A stretch of DNA of 64,000 bases, taken from assembly GCA_013396655.1 (NCBI GenBank), contig WBMV01005050.1, positions 62,001 to 126,000 of the forward strand. The letters are read 5' to 3'. The notes under the pieces are model-generated. The model had not been told where the DNA came from and ran no database searches. It worked only from the letters and a program-made list of their open reading frames with translations. Both the position numbers and the translations under genes were made by a program. The first letter of the stretch is position 1, and every line of letters begins with the position of its first letter. Below, in pieces: positions 26,411 to 39,496 of this stretch. This DNA comes from Campylorhamphus procurvoides. Taxonomy: Eukaryota > Chordata > Aves > Passeriformes > Dendrocolaptidae.

Positions 26411-27362
26411 CCCAAATCTTGCTTGTTTTCTCTTAGCAAATATGCCAGCCTACTAGAAAGTGTGAACTACACCTTCTTTCCTACCCTGTCTTTTGTACTT
26501 TGGAAGTCTTTTGGTACAGACTGGTCTCCGAGCATTCAGGTCCCATCTCTGGCTTTCTCCCTGCATGTTTTCCCCCTCTCCTTCTGTTTGTATGAGAGCA
26601 GACTCCCCAAGATTTGCTTTCTAAGTAGCTGGTGGCAGCCACACAAGGAACTGTGGCTTATGCTGCAGATGTAGCCACAGAGAAAAACACACAAGCCACA
26701 CATCTAGAAACACCTCCCACCCAAAGGAAAGTATTACAATTACCATCATTGTCACAATTATTACAATTAAGATCACATCTCAACTCCTAAACACCCAGCA
26801 GAAAATTCAGACCCATTTCAGACACTCTCTTCCAACTGTTGCAAGGTAGCTTTGCAATTCTTGTGTAATTACTCAGGGAAATAAAAAAGAAAATAAAGCT
26901 AATTATCTTCTCCTTGAGTCATGCCACTTGCTGGCTGAGCAATGCCAAGCTGAATTGCCCAACCCACCCAATCGAGACAGTTCTGTGGAAAGTTGACAGA
27001 GTGTTTGGGAATGCCAAGCCAAGCAAGCAAACAGTTTATCAAAACAAGCTTTTCTAAATCTGTCCCATGAAGCAGAACAAACATGTGGGCAATGCCATTG
27101 CTATGAAAGGAAGATAGGTAGGACCCCAGTCCTTAAACCTATTCTATACTTTGTCTCTATCACAGCTGTGAAAATGAATACATTTTAAAAATCACCCCAT
27201 CTAAAATCCTGTCATAGGGAAGGCCCACTATAGACACAACCATACTAACACCACAAATCCTTCTTCTGACTGCAATGTATATTCCATTTGGGAAATTAAT
27301 CTGAGCTAAAAATGGATGTAAAGTCAAGGTTCTTCCAGCCTCCTAAGGAGTCAAAGTACATT

Positions 27363-27411
27363 AAAAAAAAAACCCCAAAACAACAAAACAAAACAACAAC
27401 AACAAAAAAAG
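27363..27411. repeat. A-rich / (CAA)n low-complexity tract
   Basis: A run of ten A, then CCCC, then CAA and CAAAA units, ending in seven A. It is a simple low-complexity tract, with no polyadenylation signal placed as a retrocopy would need. Confidence 0.85.
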
Positions 27412-30151
27412 AGATGTTTGTACCACCTGTGCCAAAAAGCCTCTGCACTGTTTGTGCTGAATGTAAGAGGAAGGCCTTACAGAAGGAATCAAGAGGTTTT
27501 TTTCAGTGTATTTGTGCTGCAAATGTTTATTCCTAGCCCATGGCACCTTAAGCAGGATTCCCCAGGTACCAAACACTCACTCACATGTTTTACTGCACCA
27601 CTGCAGCTCACACACACCAGAAAAGCTTCATGGATTGCCCGTGCTGACCTCTGGGGTGGTGGAGGCAGTTCATTTAAAAGACAATTGTCTCTATATTGGG
27701 TAATGACCCTCAGTACCTCTCTTTCAACACTTATCTCCCTCCCCCAGAGGTTAGTGAACCTCTGCCTCTCACTTCTATTTTACTCCCCCCACACATCACT
27801 CTCTCCAGAGTGCAGTTACTTCACATGAACTGTACCACGGAGACAGGTGTGCCTGTCTTCAGTCTCCTAAGTTAGCAAGGAATAGCTTTGCTGGCTGCAA
27901 ATGTTACCTAAAATGCCTCCTTTTACATTAAGAACTTTGTCCTCCCAAGTTTCTCTTGAAGGGCTATCTGCTGCTCAAGAACCACTACAAAAAAGCTTCA
28001 GCTTTGCTCAGACTTGCAGTATTCAGAAGTGCAACAAACCCAGTAGTAGCATCCTGGCTGTGGAACCATAAAAATAATTGGTAGGCATACGGTGAAAGGG
28101 ATTAGTAAATGCTGATTTCATCCTTGTTTGCATTTTGAACATACTCTAGAAACTGACCCAAAGTCTGGCTAACTCTCTCCAGGGAATTTAATCACTAGAA
28201 TAGTGCAAAGCACCCATAGGGCCACCCTTTCCTCCCACAGAACCACCCCAGTGACACTTCTGCTGGGTCTTCTCACACATTGCAGCTCGTGAGCACGAGA
28301 CACTCTTCCCCAAGAGAAAACCCCAGGCTAAGCAGACTGCCTGCTTTAACACACACCAGGGATGGCACTGACTGAGCAGGGGAACTGAGCTAAACACTGA
28401 GGACTGGAGGGCTGCTTGGTGGTAACATCCCTGAGGAGCTTCGTGGCTGGCTGGCAGGCTGAAAGATCATATTTGCTGCCTCCTCTGCTCTTTTCACCTG
28501 AGATGCCTCAGAACAGATGAAGTTTCCCTATACATCCACCCACAACAATAGAACACTTGATCATTTCCAGGCATTCAGTGTTTTTACTCTGAAATGTTAA
28601 AATTATGTGGGAGAAATCAGTTCTGACTAGAGCTGCTGAAACTAGTAAATTCACTTAGCCTGACCTGCTCTTGTTTACCAGAATCCTATCTTTCAGAAAA
28701 GGTTTTAGTGCTTACTAAGACTCCACGTAACAGGCAAGCTCAGCATCCTGAGTTGTGGTTAGTTGCTAACACTGAAAACAAAAGGTGTTTTTAGAGGTCC
28801 ATTTTCTTAGTCTGAATTTGTCCACCTGCAGCACCTAACCACCTTGCTATGTCCAGAGATAACCAGCAATTAATAATTCTCTCTCTGCTTTCAGGGGTTA
28901 GTGGACGAATATAAAATGTAATTTGGACAAAATAAATTGATTTAGATTCTCTTGCCTCTCTTTAGACCTCACAATTCAACCTATGCTTATGCAGCTCAAC
29001 CATTCTCTGTTCTTTGCCCATCTGTCAAAATCCTTTTAAAAGCATAAACATTTCAGAAATGTTCTCATTAATGCTGTCCACATGGAAATACCACCTCCTT
29101 GACCTTTACTCAGCAATCCTCTCTAATCCGAGACAGTAGCATTTGCTTTCAGATATTCTGTATCACACAGGGAGCGCGTGTTTATCCATTATAAACAAGA
29201 CTGAGTTTCTGGTTTCCAAAACATGATCTCCCAGTCAAACAGGGTGGCTTTAAAAGCACGTCTTTGGTCTGTAAGGACCTTGAATTTGACTGAAGATTTA
29301 AATACACATTTTTGAGGGATGAGATTGGTTTGCCAGACAATGAAGAAGATTGTCTAAAGAAAATCCCTGTCCTCGACAATGCCCTTTATTACTTCATCAC
29401 CAATTGCATCATCATCATTGTCTTTGTCTAATGAAATACGATGTGTTCTCAGGTCAAAACTGAGTACTCTGAGCCTCAAAGAAAGAGCCCTCTGGTGTGT
29501 ATCTCAGAACATCAATTCTGAATGCTCCCTCATTTACAATTACTTTAAAAAGCGTGACTATTAGCCAGATCGCAACTAATTTGATGCTTTTAATTAGTCT
29601 CATATTGTCAGAGTTTTGTTCTAAACTTAGAACACTGTGTAGAACAGAATCATATGTCTTGGGAGAAATTTCAATAGCTGTATGTTTAAGTAGATACCAA
29701 AACCATTACCTCTACCAACCAAACAGCATCTTACCAAAACTACATGCAATTAGTTCACAAGACAATTTTACACTGATTACCATTAATTATATTACCTTCT
29801 TCTAATCCCTTCCTAACTTCAACTCTGCATAGGCTTTCCTGTGATTTGGCCCAGAATTTGTCAGATTACCACCCACTCTTCAACTGTTTAAGTCATAACG
29901 CCCATCTTTTCCTTATTTGACTCAGCTGGCTGGTTTTGACTTCAACATTCCGAGAACTGACTTCATTATTTTCCAATTCATGGTGCTGAAATATGATGGA
30001 GGTACAGGTGCAGTAAATGAGAACGTGATTTTTCTCAGACTGCACTAGAGAAAATTGTCGTTTTGTCTTGGCCATTCTGACTTCCTCTACATGTTGTCTC
30101 CTCTGCTGGATTAAAAAGAAAATTTCTACACACAAGGACAAGCATGAATTT

Positions 30152-30199
30152 AAAAAAAAAAGGCAAACAAAGAAAAAAAAAACAACAACAAAAGTAGAA
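30152..30199. repeat. A-rich low-complexity tract
   Basis: Ten A, GGCAAACAAAG, ten A, then CAACAACAAAAG. It is of the same kind as the tract at 27363. Confidence 0.85.
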
Positions 30200-33100
30200 A
30201 ACCTTGTTAAAACTCTCAAAACCTACACCTTTGCTCTTCTTTTGCTCAGGGGAAGTAAACTGCTGCAAGAGTTGCAGGTGGAATCTATCCCTTCTCATAT
30301 CAACCTCTTACTGAGCTTACTTGAGGTGATGCAACAGCACATCCTCTTCCTGAGAGGAGCAACAGGTTTAACTCAGAGCAAGGAAGGGTGGCAGATACAT
30401 TATGGAAAGAAAAAGCTCCTCTCTTAGCTCTTGATTCCTCTGGTTCACTCAGGGTAACTGCTCCATTGCACACACCAGGGCAAAGGCAGCCACCATAGGT
30501 GGATGGAAGGAATGACTGACCTTCAGGAGATGCCCATCTGTGCTTGGTGCATCTCTGTGCATTGTCATTATCATTGCTCTGCCCAACTCACACTATTTAA
30601 AGAAGAGATAAGGCTGTGATAATTTGAGATTGGTTGCCTGTATAAAATAACAGTAAGGGACAGGAACATCCCATCCTGGACCCAATTAGATGGATTAGTA
30701 AAGACCAATACCCCAAATTCCAGGCTGCTGTTTCTAGTTACATAAATGGTAACATGGTGCAGTCTATTAGTTCACTACCTCACACTAATTCACTGCTAAA
30801 TGCCTGCAACAAGAGCTCAGGTGACCTTCCAAACACAGGTGGGAGGTTTTAAGGACTGAATTATTACTTACATGCCACAGGAAAGTAACTGATACTCTGA
30901 AGTGTCTTTGACTAATGTATTTTGTCTAACATTGCATCTGCTCCAAAACTGAGTCCAATTTCTTGCTTCTGGCAAGAAATAGGATCACATGTGTGGCAAG
31001 CTTCACTGATTAAGGTTGAAAACAATTTGTAAAATATTATTGCCACCTGTAGTGAAGAAAAAACAGCTGCTACCCCTCACACCAACTTTAAAGGGTAAGG
31101 ATGGATGGCTAGAAAGCTGCACACATGTTCATGTGGATAACAGGAGGAAAGGAAAACATTGGCATGAGCCATGCTACAAGCACATCTGGGCTGAGAGAGC
31201 AGCCATCCACTATTTAAGGAATGGATCCCTGATGCTCAGCTTTGAAAGTGGAACAAATACTTGGTGCTGGCTCTGAATTTTCCAGCTTTTGCATTTAAAA
31301 CAACATGAAACAGCCTTTTCAGTGTGGAGCCATTCTGCACTGATGTGCTCAGCAGGTTTAGCTTATGGAGCTACTCTGGGGATGACCAACCTTCAAGAGG
31401 TGATCCACTATGCCTTGGCTGGCTCTGGAGTCAAGCCATTAAAGATCAACTCAAGGTTTCCAGAGGCCTCAGCAGCCCTTGGTTTAAGCACCATTTTCTT
31501 GCTGATGGCAATACTTGGGAAACTAGGTAAGAGTTAAGGACTTCCTGGAATTAAACAGGAGACACCAGGGGCGTGACATGAGATGATTAAGAGGCATTTG
31601 GGAGGGAGTCTTGCACAAAGTCTTGGTCTCCACCTTTTTCTTCCTCTTCGTCAGTGATATGCTTCCTCTCCCACAGCCTGCCATGACGTTCTCTCCTTGC
31701 TGAGCATACTCCCCCCTGGCAGGAAGGGCAGCAGCAGCTATCACAACAGGAGAGCAGCCCAAGGGCAGAGAAAACTTGCACTGACCTAAGCTATTTAACA
31801 TAAAACATGCTTATCATGAAGCAGCAGACACTGACCTGCTAGGAGGGACCTCTTCAGTCAGCCTTTTTTAATTCAGGAAAGGGCAAGGACCACTCATCTG
31901 AAGTGTCAGGGGAAGGTGGAGCAAGAATTATTACATAAAGCCTCTTTCAACCCAGTCCACTCTGACTTCTCAGGGCAAGCCCTCTTGGACTCGCCCAGCA
32001 GCTCTACTGCCAAGCTCCCACCTCTGAGATAATCCTCCAAAACTTTTAAGTTGAAAATGTAAAAACTTCAATATAGAATAAATTCATAATAAAGCTGCCC
32101 TTGATGGCTGCAATGAATGGATTTGTTCAGGCTCTGTTCATAACAAGTCCTAGGCTGTGACTGTTCTCAGCATTGGCTCTCAAAACACAAAAGCAGCAGA
32201 AAACAGAGGAAAGGATAAAAATGGTAGTAATAAAACTTTGAAGGAGGAAAACAAACTGCAATAAAGCACCAAAGCAAAGGGACAGAGAGGAAAGTTCTTG
32301 AAATAAAGTCTTACAGGAAGTGAGAGGACAGAAGAGTAGGTCAACCTGTACCACTTCCCATATGGCTAATCATCACTCCCAAGATCTTGTCCAGATTATC
32401 TGCAAGCCCATTTATTGATTGTGCCAGTAGCCCTACATACCACACAGCATTACTGGCAGATGTGGGACAAGCAGTGGATAAGGAGGGCAAATTATTTCAG
32501 TCCTACTTGGTGACCCTGTATTGTTGGAAAATACTGTAGGCATTTGCAGCCTACCTGAAAAGCCTTATGTCCATCACATGACATGTCAAAGATGTTCCAC
32601 CTCACTGATAATGCATCTTCACTGGTGCGTGGGGGAAACACCTCCCATTCCTCAGCATGGCAAAAGAGGGTCTGGGCACAGCTATCACGGCTGGGCCCCC
32701 ACATCCCCTAGGGAGGTCTCTTCTCCCTTCCTGTGGGGTGAAGATTTCAGAAAAAGCTGTCACTAGAAGAGAGCAGTGGAGGTAGGATCGGGATGGAGCT
32801 CAGCAAAACTCAGTTTTCATTTTGCCCAGCCTCTGGGTACCTGCTCATACAGTCAGTGGCACTTCACTGCACAGCACAAACTTCCCTCTCTTCAGGGACA
32901 CCATCCCTTCTGCTTTATGAGTGCTGTCTGGAAAGCATCAGAGAGAAAGTAAGTACCCATAACATCATGTGGGAAAGGCCTCTGCCTTGAGTAGTTCCAC
33001 TAAGAGACTGACTGGGTCAGATTTCCTTTCTTTTCAAAGAGGATTTGCAGAGTTACCTATCATGGAAGACACTGCTTTACTACTAAAGCCATAATAACGG

Positions 33101-35170
33101 GACTAAAAATAATTCTTCTATGTGGGAAAAAATATTTGAGGCTTTGGGAAAAGTATTTTAAAGAAAAATCTAGATGGATAAAACCCTACGACACCTAACC
33201 CTTCTTTCCACCATTGGTTTTGAGGGGTTTTTTTTAAGCTTTGAGCACTTCAAAACGTATTGATTTTTTTTTCTTGTTTCAGGGTTCTTATAACTAAGTG
33301 TTAAAATGAGTGTAATTTTGAGACAGAGCTAGAGTTTTCTATGGAAAAAAAATCAAAACATGGCATTTGAATTTTAAAAATTCTGAATTTTTTACAGGTA
33401 AATTCTCTCAGAACTATTAATTCTCATAGAAAGGGCCAGTTTTAGACAAAGTAGGATTTTGGTTTGTTCTAAAAGTGATCTGGAAAGAAAAAAATTATTA
33501 CCAAACAGCTTATCTCTAACAAGGCTGTCAAATGCCTTGTGTTCATGTCCCAGGGAAACTGTTTTGTAAACTGAAACTTATTGCTATTGCAAAAGCAGGA
33601 AGAGACTCCTCTGACCTCCACAGCTTCCACGCTTAGAAAAGCACGTTCCAGTGTCATCAGAAAAAAAAGACTCATCATAAAACTCCTTTGAATGCACAGT
33701 CTCCTCCTCTGTCATCTGTCCAAAATAAAAAAAGGCAAGCTTATATGCCACTATGGGTTTGTGACAACTGGCAGATTGAAGCAAATATACTGAAACTGCT
33801 TTCTGATTGTCCCTGTGTGCATCTGAGCACTACCAGGGCCACCAGAAGGTTACAAATGCCACTCTTGCCCCATGTTAATCACTTAGAACATTTGAAAAAT
33901 GTGCCACCTGATGAACGGCAAATCCATGTCCTCTCTCCCAGGGTCTGAGTCTGCTGCCAGATTTGACAGAGCTGGCACAAGCCATGGTATTCACTCCTCT
34001 TAAGGCAGATGGTTCCCACAGAACCAGGGCACCACATCAGGGAAAAATTGGGAAGTGGCGTTTTAGACCTGCTTCCCACTTGTTGCATGTAAAGGCAACC
34101 ACACATTTTTATGGATACAAACAGGTCAGCTAAGCTAAGCAAATGTAGTGCCACCCATCCTTTTCATTTGCCACTGATGTTTTCCCTTTGAAATCAGTCT
34201 CAGCTGCAACTAAATACAGTTTCCCAAGGCAGATCTCTGAGAGAGAAACCACAGCTCTTCATGGTGCTCCAATAGGTGACTTTTTCCTCCACTGAACTAC
34301 TTGCAATGAAGACCTGACACTGTGTTCCAGGTTCTGCCCAGATTAGTTCTGCACAACTAACACTGCAATGAACCAAAGCCATCAACTGTCAGAGCTGTAG
34401 CCACAAAGCATGAAATAATTCTTCCACAGACAACTTACTGTCCAAATGGCCCAGAGATCAGAGCAAAAGGTACAGCTCTTATTCCTGTTAGAAATACTGT
34501 GGCTGTGTGTGGTTCTGAACACCCCAGGGGCAAGGGATGGTCCTTCTCACAGGAGGAGCAGAGGACATCCAGCTCCTGGTCAGAGCTGTAGGACACACCA
34601 CTGGACTGAGCCATAAGACCACATTTTAGAATGACTGACCTGGCAAGGGAAACACTCTGCTTTGATAATCCAGCTTGGTGAATGACGACAGATTTGCACT
34701 GATGTGGGTGAGAACAGTCTCAGCTCCACTCTGAACCATAGCCTGGGTTCTCATGAGCTGAATTCCCCAAGTCAAGGTTGGGTTTAAGTTCCTCATACCA
34801 TCTCCTAGAGGTGGTACACTCTGCAGCAGAGCTGCTGGAGCATGAAAGTCTCGAGAGTTGCTTTTGTACATGAGAAAACTGTGAATATTAGGGTTATTTG
34901 CATAGGCTGCTGAGCCACCTCACACACCTTATGGTGCTGGCAGCCCCGTTCTCCTGCTGGTGGGTATTCACCCTACCTGCCATTCTACACCCACCTCCCT
35001 GTCTGTGCCCTGAGTTCATCTGACCCCAAAGCCAGTGAATTTCAGGTAAGCATCCCATGCAGCAACACAGAGCTTGCTACAAACAGGTGTTTTTCATTAT
35101 TGTTGGAGTTTAAGGAAAATAGTTTCCAGAACTCTGAAAAAAAACCAAAACAACCATAATCCTTTATGTG

Positions 35171-35186
35171 TATATATATATATATA
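35171..35186. repeat. (TA)8 microsatellite
   Basis: Eight perfect TA units flanked by TGTG and AACACACAAAC. It is a likely polymorphic dinucleotide tract. Confidence 0.9.
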
Positions 35187-35189
35187 AAC

Positions 35190-36155
35190 ACACAAACAGA
35201 ATTATGTCAGAGGCTTGCTGAACTTGGAGAAGCATTTGCTGCCCTTTTTTTGGCCAGCAAAACCAACATATACATTTGGGCTTGGAAGGCCATCCAACTG
35301 GTATGCTAAGTAGCTGCTTATCTAGGGATGTAACTTTCTGTGACTGGGGGAAGAAAAGAAACCCCACAAAAACAGAGAGGGAGCATGAATGACAAAAATG
35401 TCACCCATGGTGTTTTTGTATTGATTCCAACACTGAAAAAAGTTACCCTTTGGCCAATTTTCAAATTCTGATTATTTCATAGTGCTGCAAGTAAACCAGG
35501 GGAAAATAAGCATGAAAGGGAATGAACTGGTATTCCTGATGCAGGACTGGATTGGAAAGCATACCCAAGTTAACCTCCAAATGTCATATGCACATCATAA
35601 CATAAAAATGAATGAGGTACTATTTGTAGGGCTTCAAATGAGTAATTGACAACTGGCACTTAATTATGCACATTTAAATATATATCTTTCTTAAGTAACT
35701 CCTGCCTTTCCCATAGACACATTTGGTTTCAATAAAAGAATATACTTGGGAGTTTTTATTTTTTGAACACGTTATAGTCCAAACTAGTCCTTTTGTCTGC
35801 AATTACTGTCCTGACAGCTCAAACAGTAACTGACTTCATTAGCAGTCATTCATCTCGTAAGACACATCACTAATAAACTTCTGTGAACTTGGATGGAAGT
35901 TCCTTCCATTAATGTTACCATTTTTCAGGTAGCCCAGCAAGTCTCAACCTTGCATGGAAAATCGTTCTCAGTAGTGGAGGCAACCGGAACACTTCTGCCA
36001 TGCTGCAGGTGTAGGAGCATTTGGTCAAAGGCAGCTGCTCTGCTACAACACAGGGTGTTTGTGAGATGGACTTTGCTGGCCAAGCCCCTTGCCTACTTTG
36101 TATAACATACCCTGTCACCATGGCAGGCATTTTTCACAGAATATTAATTTAATTT
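35190..36155. other. Non-coding unique sequence
   Basis: I see nothing beyond short overlapping open frames on both strands around 35893-36130 that match no family. Confidence 0.5.
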
Positions 36156-36157
36156 CT

Positions 36158-36285
36158 CAGGTTTCACAGACTATTTTGAGTTGGAAATGACCCACAAGGT
36201 CCAGCTCTTCAGTGTATGATCTATATGGGAATCAAACTCACAACCTTGGTGTTATTAGCACCATGCTCTAAGCAGGGGTGACAAA
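36158..36285 (-). mobile_element. CR1-related LINE fragment, antisense
   Basis: Read on the plus strand it runs 'ttcacagactattttgagtt', 'ggaaatgacccacaaggtcc', 'gggaatcaaactcacaacct' and 'ttattagcaccatgctctaa'. This layout is the reverse complement of a CR1-type 3' end common in bird genomes, in which the 'rejection' of the tail gives CACAGA-like repeats on the left. The AATCAAACTC...GCACCATGCTCTAA block looks superficially tRNA-like but belongs to this repeat. Subfamily is uncertain. Confidence 0.7.
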
Positions 36286-36289
36286 CATC

Positions 36290-38705
36290 TTGGCCAACAG
36301 AATTACAGCTGAATGACCTGCTGTCTTGCTCAACGTCAGATTTAGAAGGGATCCACAGATTTAGACTTCATTTGCCTAGTTTGTCCAAGAGGCCCAGTTT
36401 AGCACAGAACTAGAGTAATTACTCACAGGTTTGCATGAAACAAAACTGGGGGAGGTTGTGGTTCTCTTTGTATCCTACAGCTCAGCTGCAATGCAAGGAA
36501 ACCAAGGTTTAATTCTGTCCCTCTGTCTCACTTGATCACCCATGCCTCAACTCTTGTGAACATACTTAGACCACCTAGTTGCAAAGTCTCACAGGGAAAG
36601 GAGGAGAAAGGACTACTCATCTGGTTTGCTTTCAGCTCTTCACATTAACTGTCTGCAAGTTCAGCCTCTCACCCCACCTGTGCCAGAGCACTCAGGCCAG
36701 AGCCACAGGGCAAGTCATCACTGGCACAGTACACAACCAGGAGAGCCATGCTGAGGTTCCCAGCTCACCTCATGTGGTGGAGGGAATACAGGCATCAAAT
36801 TTTAACACTGTCAATTAGCCACCTGATGAGATTAATTGTTATCCCATCAACTATGGTACTTGCTTTATAGTTCTCATTTCATGCTCATTGCCATAGAAAG
36901 TTCATATTAGACCAAACCAGCATCTTACAACCAAATTATTAAACTAGCTTATTTTTCTTTCCCCTGGTTAAGTGACATTTCATAACTACTAATTCAGTGA
37001 TGCATCATTGCCAAAGAAATGCACGTTGTCATAAGCTTCGAATGCCAACTGTAAAAACAGTTCTTGAAGCAATGCAGTTGCTAATTCCTCATGAAAAGCC
37101 ATGATAAATTTTAAACTTGGAAGGTCTGCTGTGGTTTTACTCATTTTTCTTATAGGCTTTGTTTAGAATATGAACTTAGGGAGCCAAGAAATCCCAAGAA
37201 ATTGAGAGAAGACAAATAAAAACAGTAACAGGGAAGAAACGAAGTTGTAATATGGGAAGCAAATGGACCAGGAGAACCCCAGGAGTTCAAGAACATAAAA
37301 CTTTTAAGGCAGGATGAGGGCCTGGATCTCAGTGATGTCCCCTAATGCATGTTTCCTGAGCAGGGATGACAAAGTGTGTGCCTCAGAGCTGGGAAACATG
37401 TCTGCGTAGCAAATACTTTACCTCCCATAATCTAAAACTGTTGAAGTAGAACAGGCAAGGTCAGAAGCAATTTGCAATCCCTGTGGACTGCAAGCTGCTT
37501 CTCGACCTGCCAAGGGCTGGATAAACTTCAGCTACTACTGCTACACCAGAAATATTTGAAGCACATCTCTGAGCAGCAGAATTGCAGCCCAGCATCCTCC
37601 CTCACACCAGCAGTGACTTCAGCTGGTGCCAGTGTGTGAAGCTGCAGACTGCCCTGCAGGGAGGGCAGGAGGCTGCTCCTCTTCTCATCTCTGCCACAGG
37701 GCCAGTAGCTTCTGGCACTGGGGCTGGGCACACCAGCATGGCAACATCATCATCTGCTGCTGCAGCCAGATCTGAGAGGAGCTGCACGTCCTGTTTCAAA
37801 CTCAGGAAGGGGGGGTGTGTGTAAATTTAAATGTTTGATGTTTTTCTTGCAGAATGGCTTATTCATAATCACTAACTGAAAGAGTGAGTGGGTGGGAAAA
37901 GGCACTTTTTTATAGCATCAGCTTTGAAGCCAAGCTGAGCTACTGACCTGTAACCTTTTCTCCTGCCTCTGGCACAGCATACAGCAAGTGTAAGCCATTG
38001 TATGGTGAGGTGGAAGATCACAGCTGCCCTTCTGGGTTATGCTCACATAGGCAAGAGCAGTCCCTGACAATGACTCCCTCAAAGATCCTGGCCATATGCC
38101 ACGGGTGTCACTCAGTGTTCCCACCCACCACAAGCTTGCACAGGGTGGAACACCATCCCTCTAAACTGCTGCCCACACACAACCTGACAAGCACCTGCAG
38201 CTCCTCTCCACTGGCACCTCAGCCTTTCTGGCTTGTTTATAGCCTGGGAACAAGCTGGTCCCTGAGAAATTGGGCTTGGGAGCCAGAGATTGGAGAAGGA
38301 TACAGGCTGATCACTATCTGCCCCCCATCAGGCACCAAGGGGGCTCCTGGCATGCTGATGGGAAGACTGGGGCTCCGGAAGGCAGATTGTTGCACGCCCC
38401 TGAGGCTTTGCCCTGCTGCCTGTGACTAATTCTTCACCTAAATTAGAACATGTAGACTCCTGCTGATACATGCACTTCCAACAGGACAGCCAAGCTTCTT
38501 TTTCCTTAGCTTTTAACTTACTCCACTCTTACATTAACTCATGTCTGCTCTGCCTGCTGTTCATTAGTCTCTTTATTACTGCCTGTTTCCACCAGACTTA
38601 ACTCCTCCTTATCCCCATGCACACAAAGACTCGGTGGGTGGCAAACACCGTGCTCACAGCACTGTGGAGCAGATACAGGGAGTCTGTAGATTTATCCAGG
38701 AGCAA
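36290..38705. other. Non-coding unique sequence
   Basis: No gene or transposon recognised. The part from 37580 to 38430 is somewhat GC-richer and carries overlapping open frames of 65-143 codons on both strands, none family-like. Confidence 0.5.
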
Positions 38706-38710
38706 GTATA

Positions 38711-38801
38711 TGCATAGGTATAGGGATTTCATAGGTTATTATTATTACCTATTGCATAGGTATAGGGATTTCATAGGTTATTATTACCTATTGCATAGGT
38801 A
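38711..38801. repeat. Minisatellite, about 40-bp unit, 2.2 copies
   Basis: Unit 1 (38711-38752, 42 bp) and unit 2 (38753-38791, 39 bp) both read TGCATAGGTATAGGGATTTC, then ATAGGTTATT and so on, and a partial third unit follows. They differ by one ATT triplet in an internal ATT run. Inside each unit ATAGGT and ACCTAT form a short inverted repeat around the ATT run. Confidence 0.93.
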
Positions 38802-38920
38802 ATAATCTTCCCTAGGCAACTCATTCAGCAAGGGTATGCCTCCAGTTTTTCCATTATACCAGGCTGTGCATCCCAAAGAGTGACGTGCAAGTGGCATGGC
38901 CTGGTGCACAGAGTGCTTAC

Positions 38921-39491
38921 TGGTGCAGTACACAGTCCCTGCTGGGGTGTTTTAATCCCAGTAAGTACCACCAGCCACTCACTCACATAACCCACCACCC
39001 CTGCAGTGGGATGGCAGGGAGAACTGGAAAACAAAGCCAAAACCTGTGAGCTAAGTTTAATACTTGAAAATAAAACAGTAATAATAAAATAATAATTGTA
39101 ATGAAAAAGAGACAGCCAAAAGATAAAGAAAAATAAAACCCAAGAAAGAGAAATGGTGTACAACACAGTTGCTCACTGTCTGATGACCTATACCCTGCCT
39201 ATCCACGAGCAGCCCCTCCTGGGCAGCTCCCCTGGTTCTTACACAGAGCAGGATGTTCCATTGTATGGAATATCCCTTTAGCCAGTCTGGGTCAGCTGTC
39301 CTGGCCACGCTCCCTCCCAAATCCTTGTGCACCTCCTTGCTGGAAGGGTGTGGGAAACTGGGAAGTCCTTGACTTCGGGTAAGCACTACTACAGTGTGTT
39401 ATCAACATTATTCTGATACTCAATCCAAAAATACAACACTGTACCAGCTACCAGGAAGAAAATTATCTTTATCCCAGCCAAAACCAGGGCA
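38921..39491 (+). mobile_element. Solo endogenous-retrovirus LTR (avian)
   Basis: The segment matches the block order of an LTR that I recall as abundant in bird genomes: 'ctgctggggtgttttaatcc', a G-rich stretch, an A-rich centre with ATAAAATAATAAT-type repeats, 'gcccctcctgggcagctccc', 'ggaatatccctttagccagt', 'gggtcagctgtcctggccac', 'ctccttgctggaagggtgtg', 'gaaaactgggaagtccttga'-like, 'gtgtgttatcaacattattc', 'ctgtaccagctaccaggaag', and an end at CCAGGGCA. It has TG at the left end and CA at the right end. The flanks CTTAC (38916-38920) and CCTAC (39492-39496) could be a 5-bp target duplication with one change. No gag, pol or env sequence adjoins it, so it is a solo LTR left by recombination. 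ERVK or ERVL membership is not settled. Confidence 0.8.
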
Positions 39492-39496
39492 CCTAC

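Larger units (their letters stand above)
26415..35165. other. Non-coding unique sequence with low-complexity tracts
   Basis: No gene family recognised. A-rich tracts lie at 27363-27411 and 30152-30199. Two weak exon-like segments on the plus strand are listed in the findings (31286-31526 and 32896-32948). The remaining sequence shows no repeat or RNA signature I can name. Confidence 0.5.

Noticed and set aside
31938..31970. 'cctctttcaacccagtccac' resembling a CR1 3' end
   Set aside because: Only about 25 bases match, and neither the upstream block nor the ATTCTRTG tail follows.
36215..36285. tRNA-like look of GGGAATCAAACTC...GCACCATGCTCTAA
   Set aside because: No cloverleaf can be folded, and the block sits inside a CR1-type repeat that carries this same sequence.
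38617..38802. Open frame with repeated Tyr/Arg/Asp-rich peptide
   Set aside because: The peptide repeat is simply the translated minisatellite at 38711-38801.
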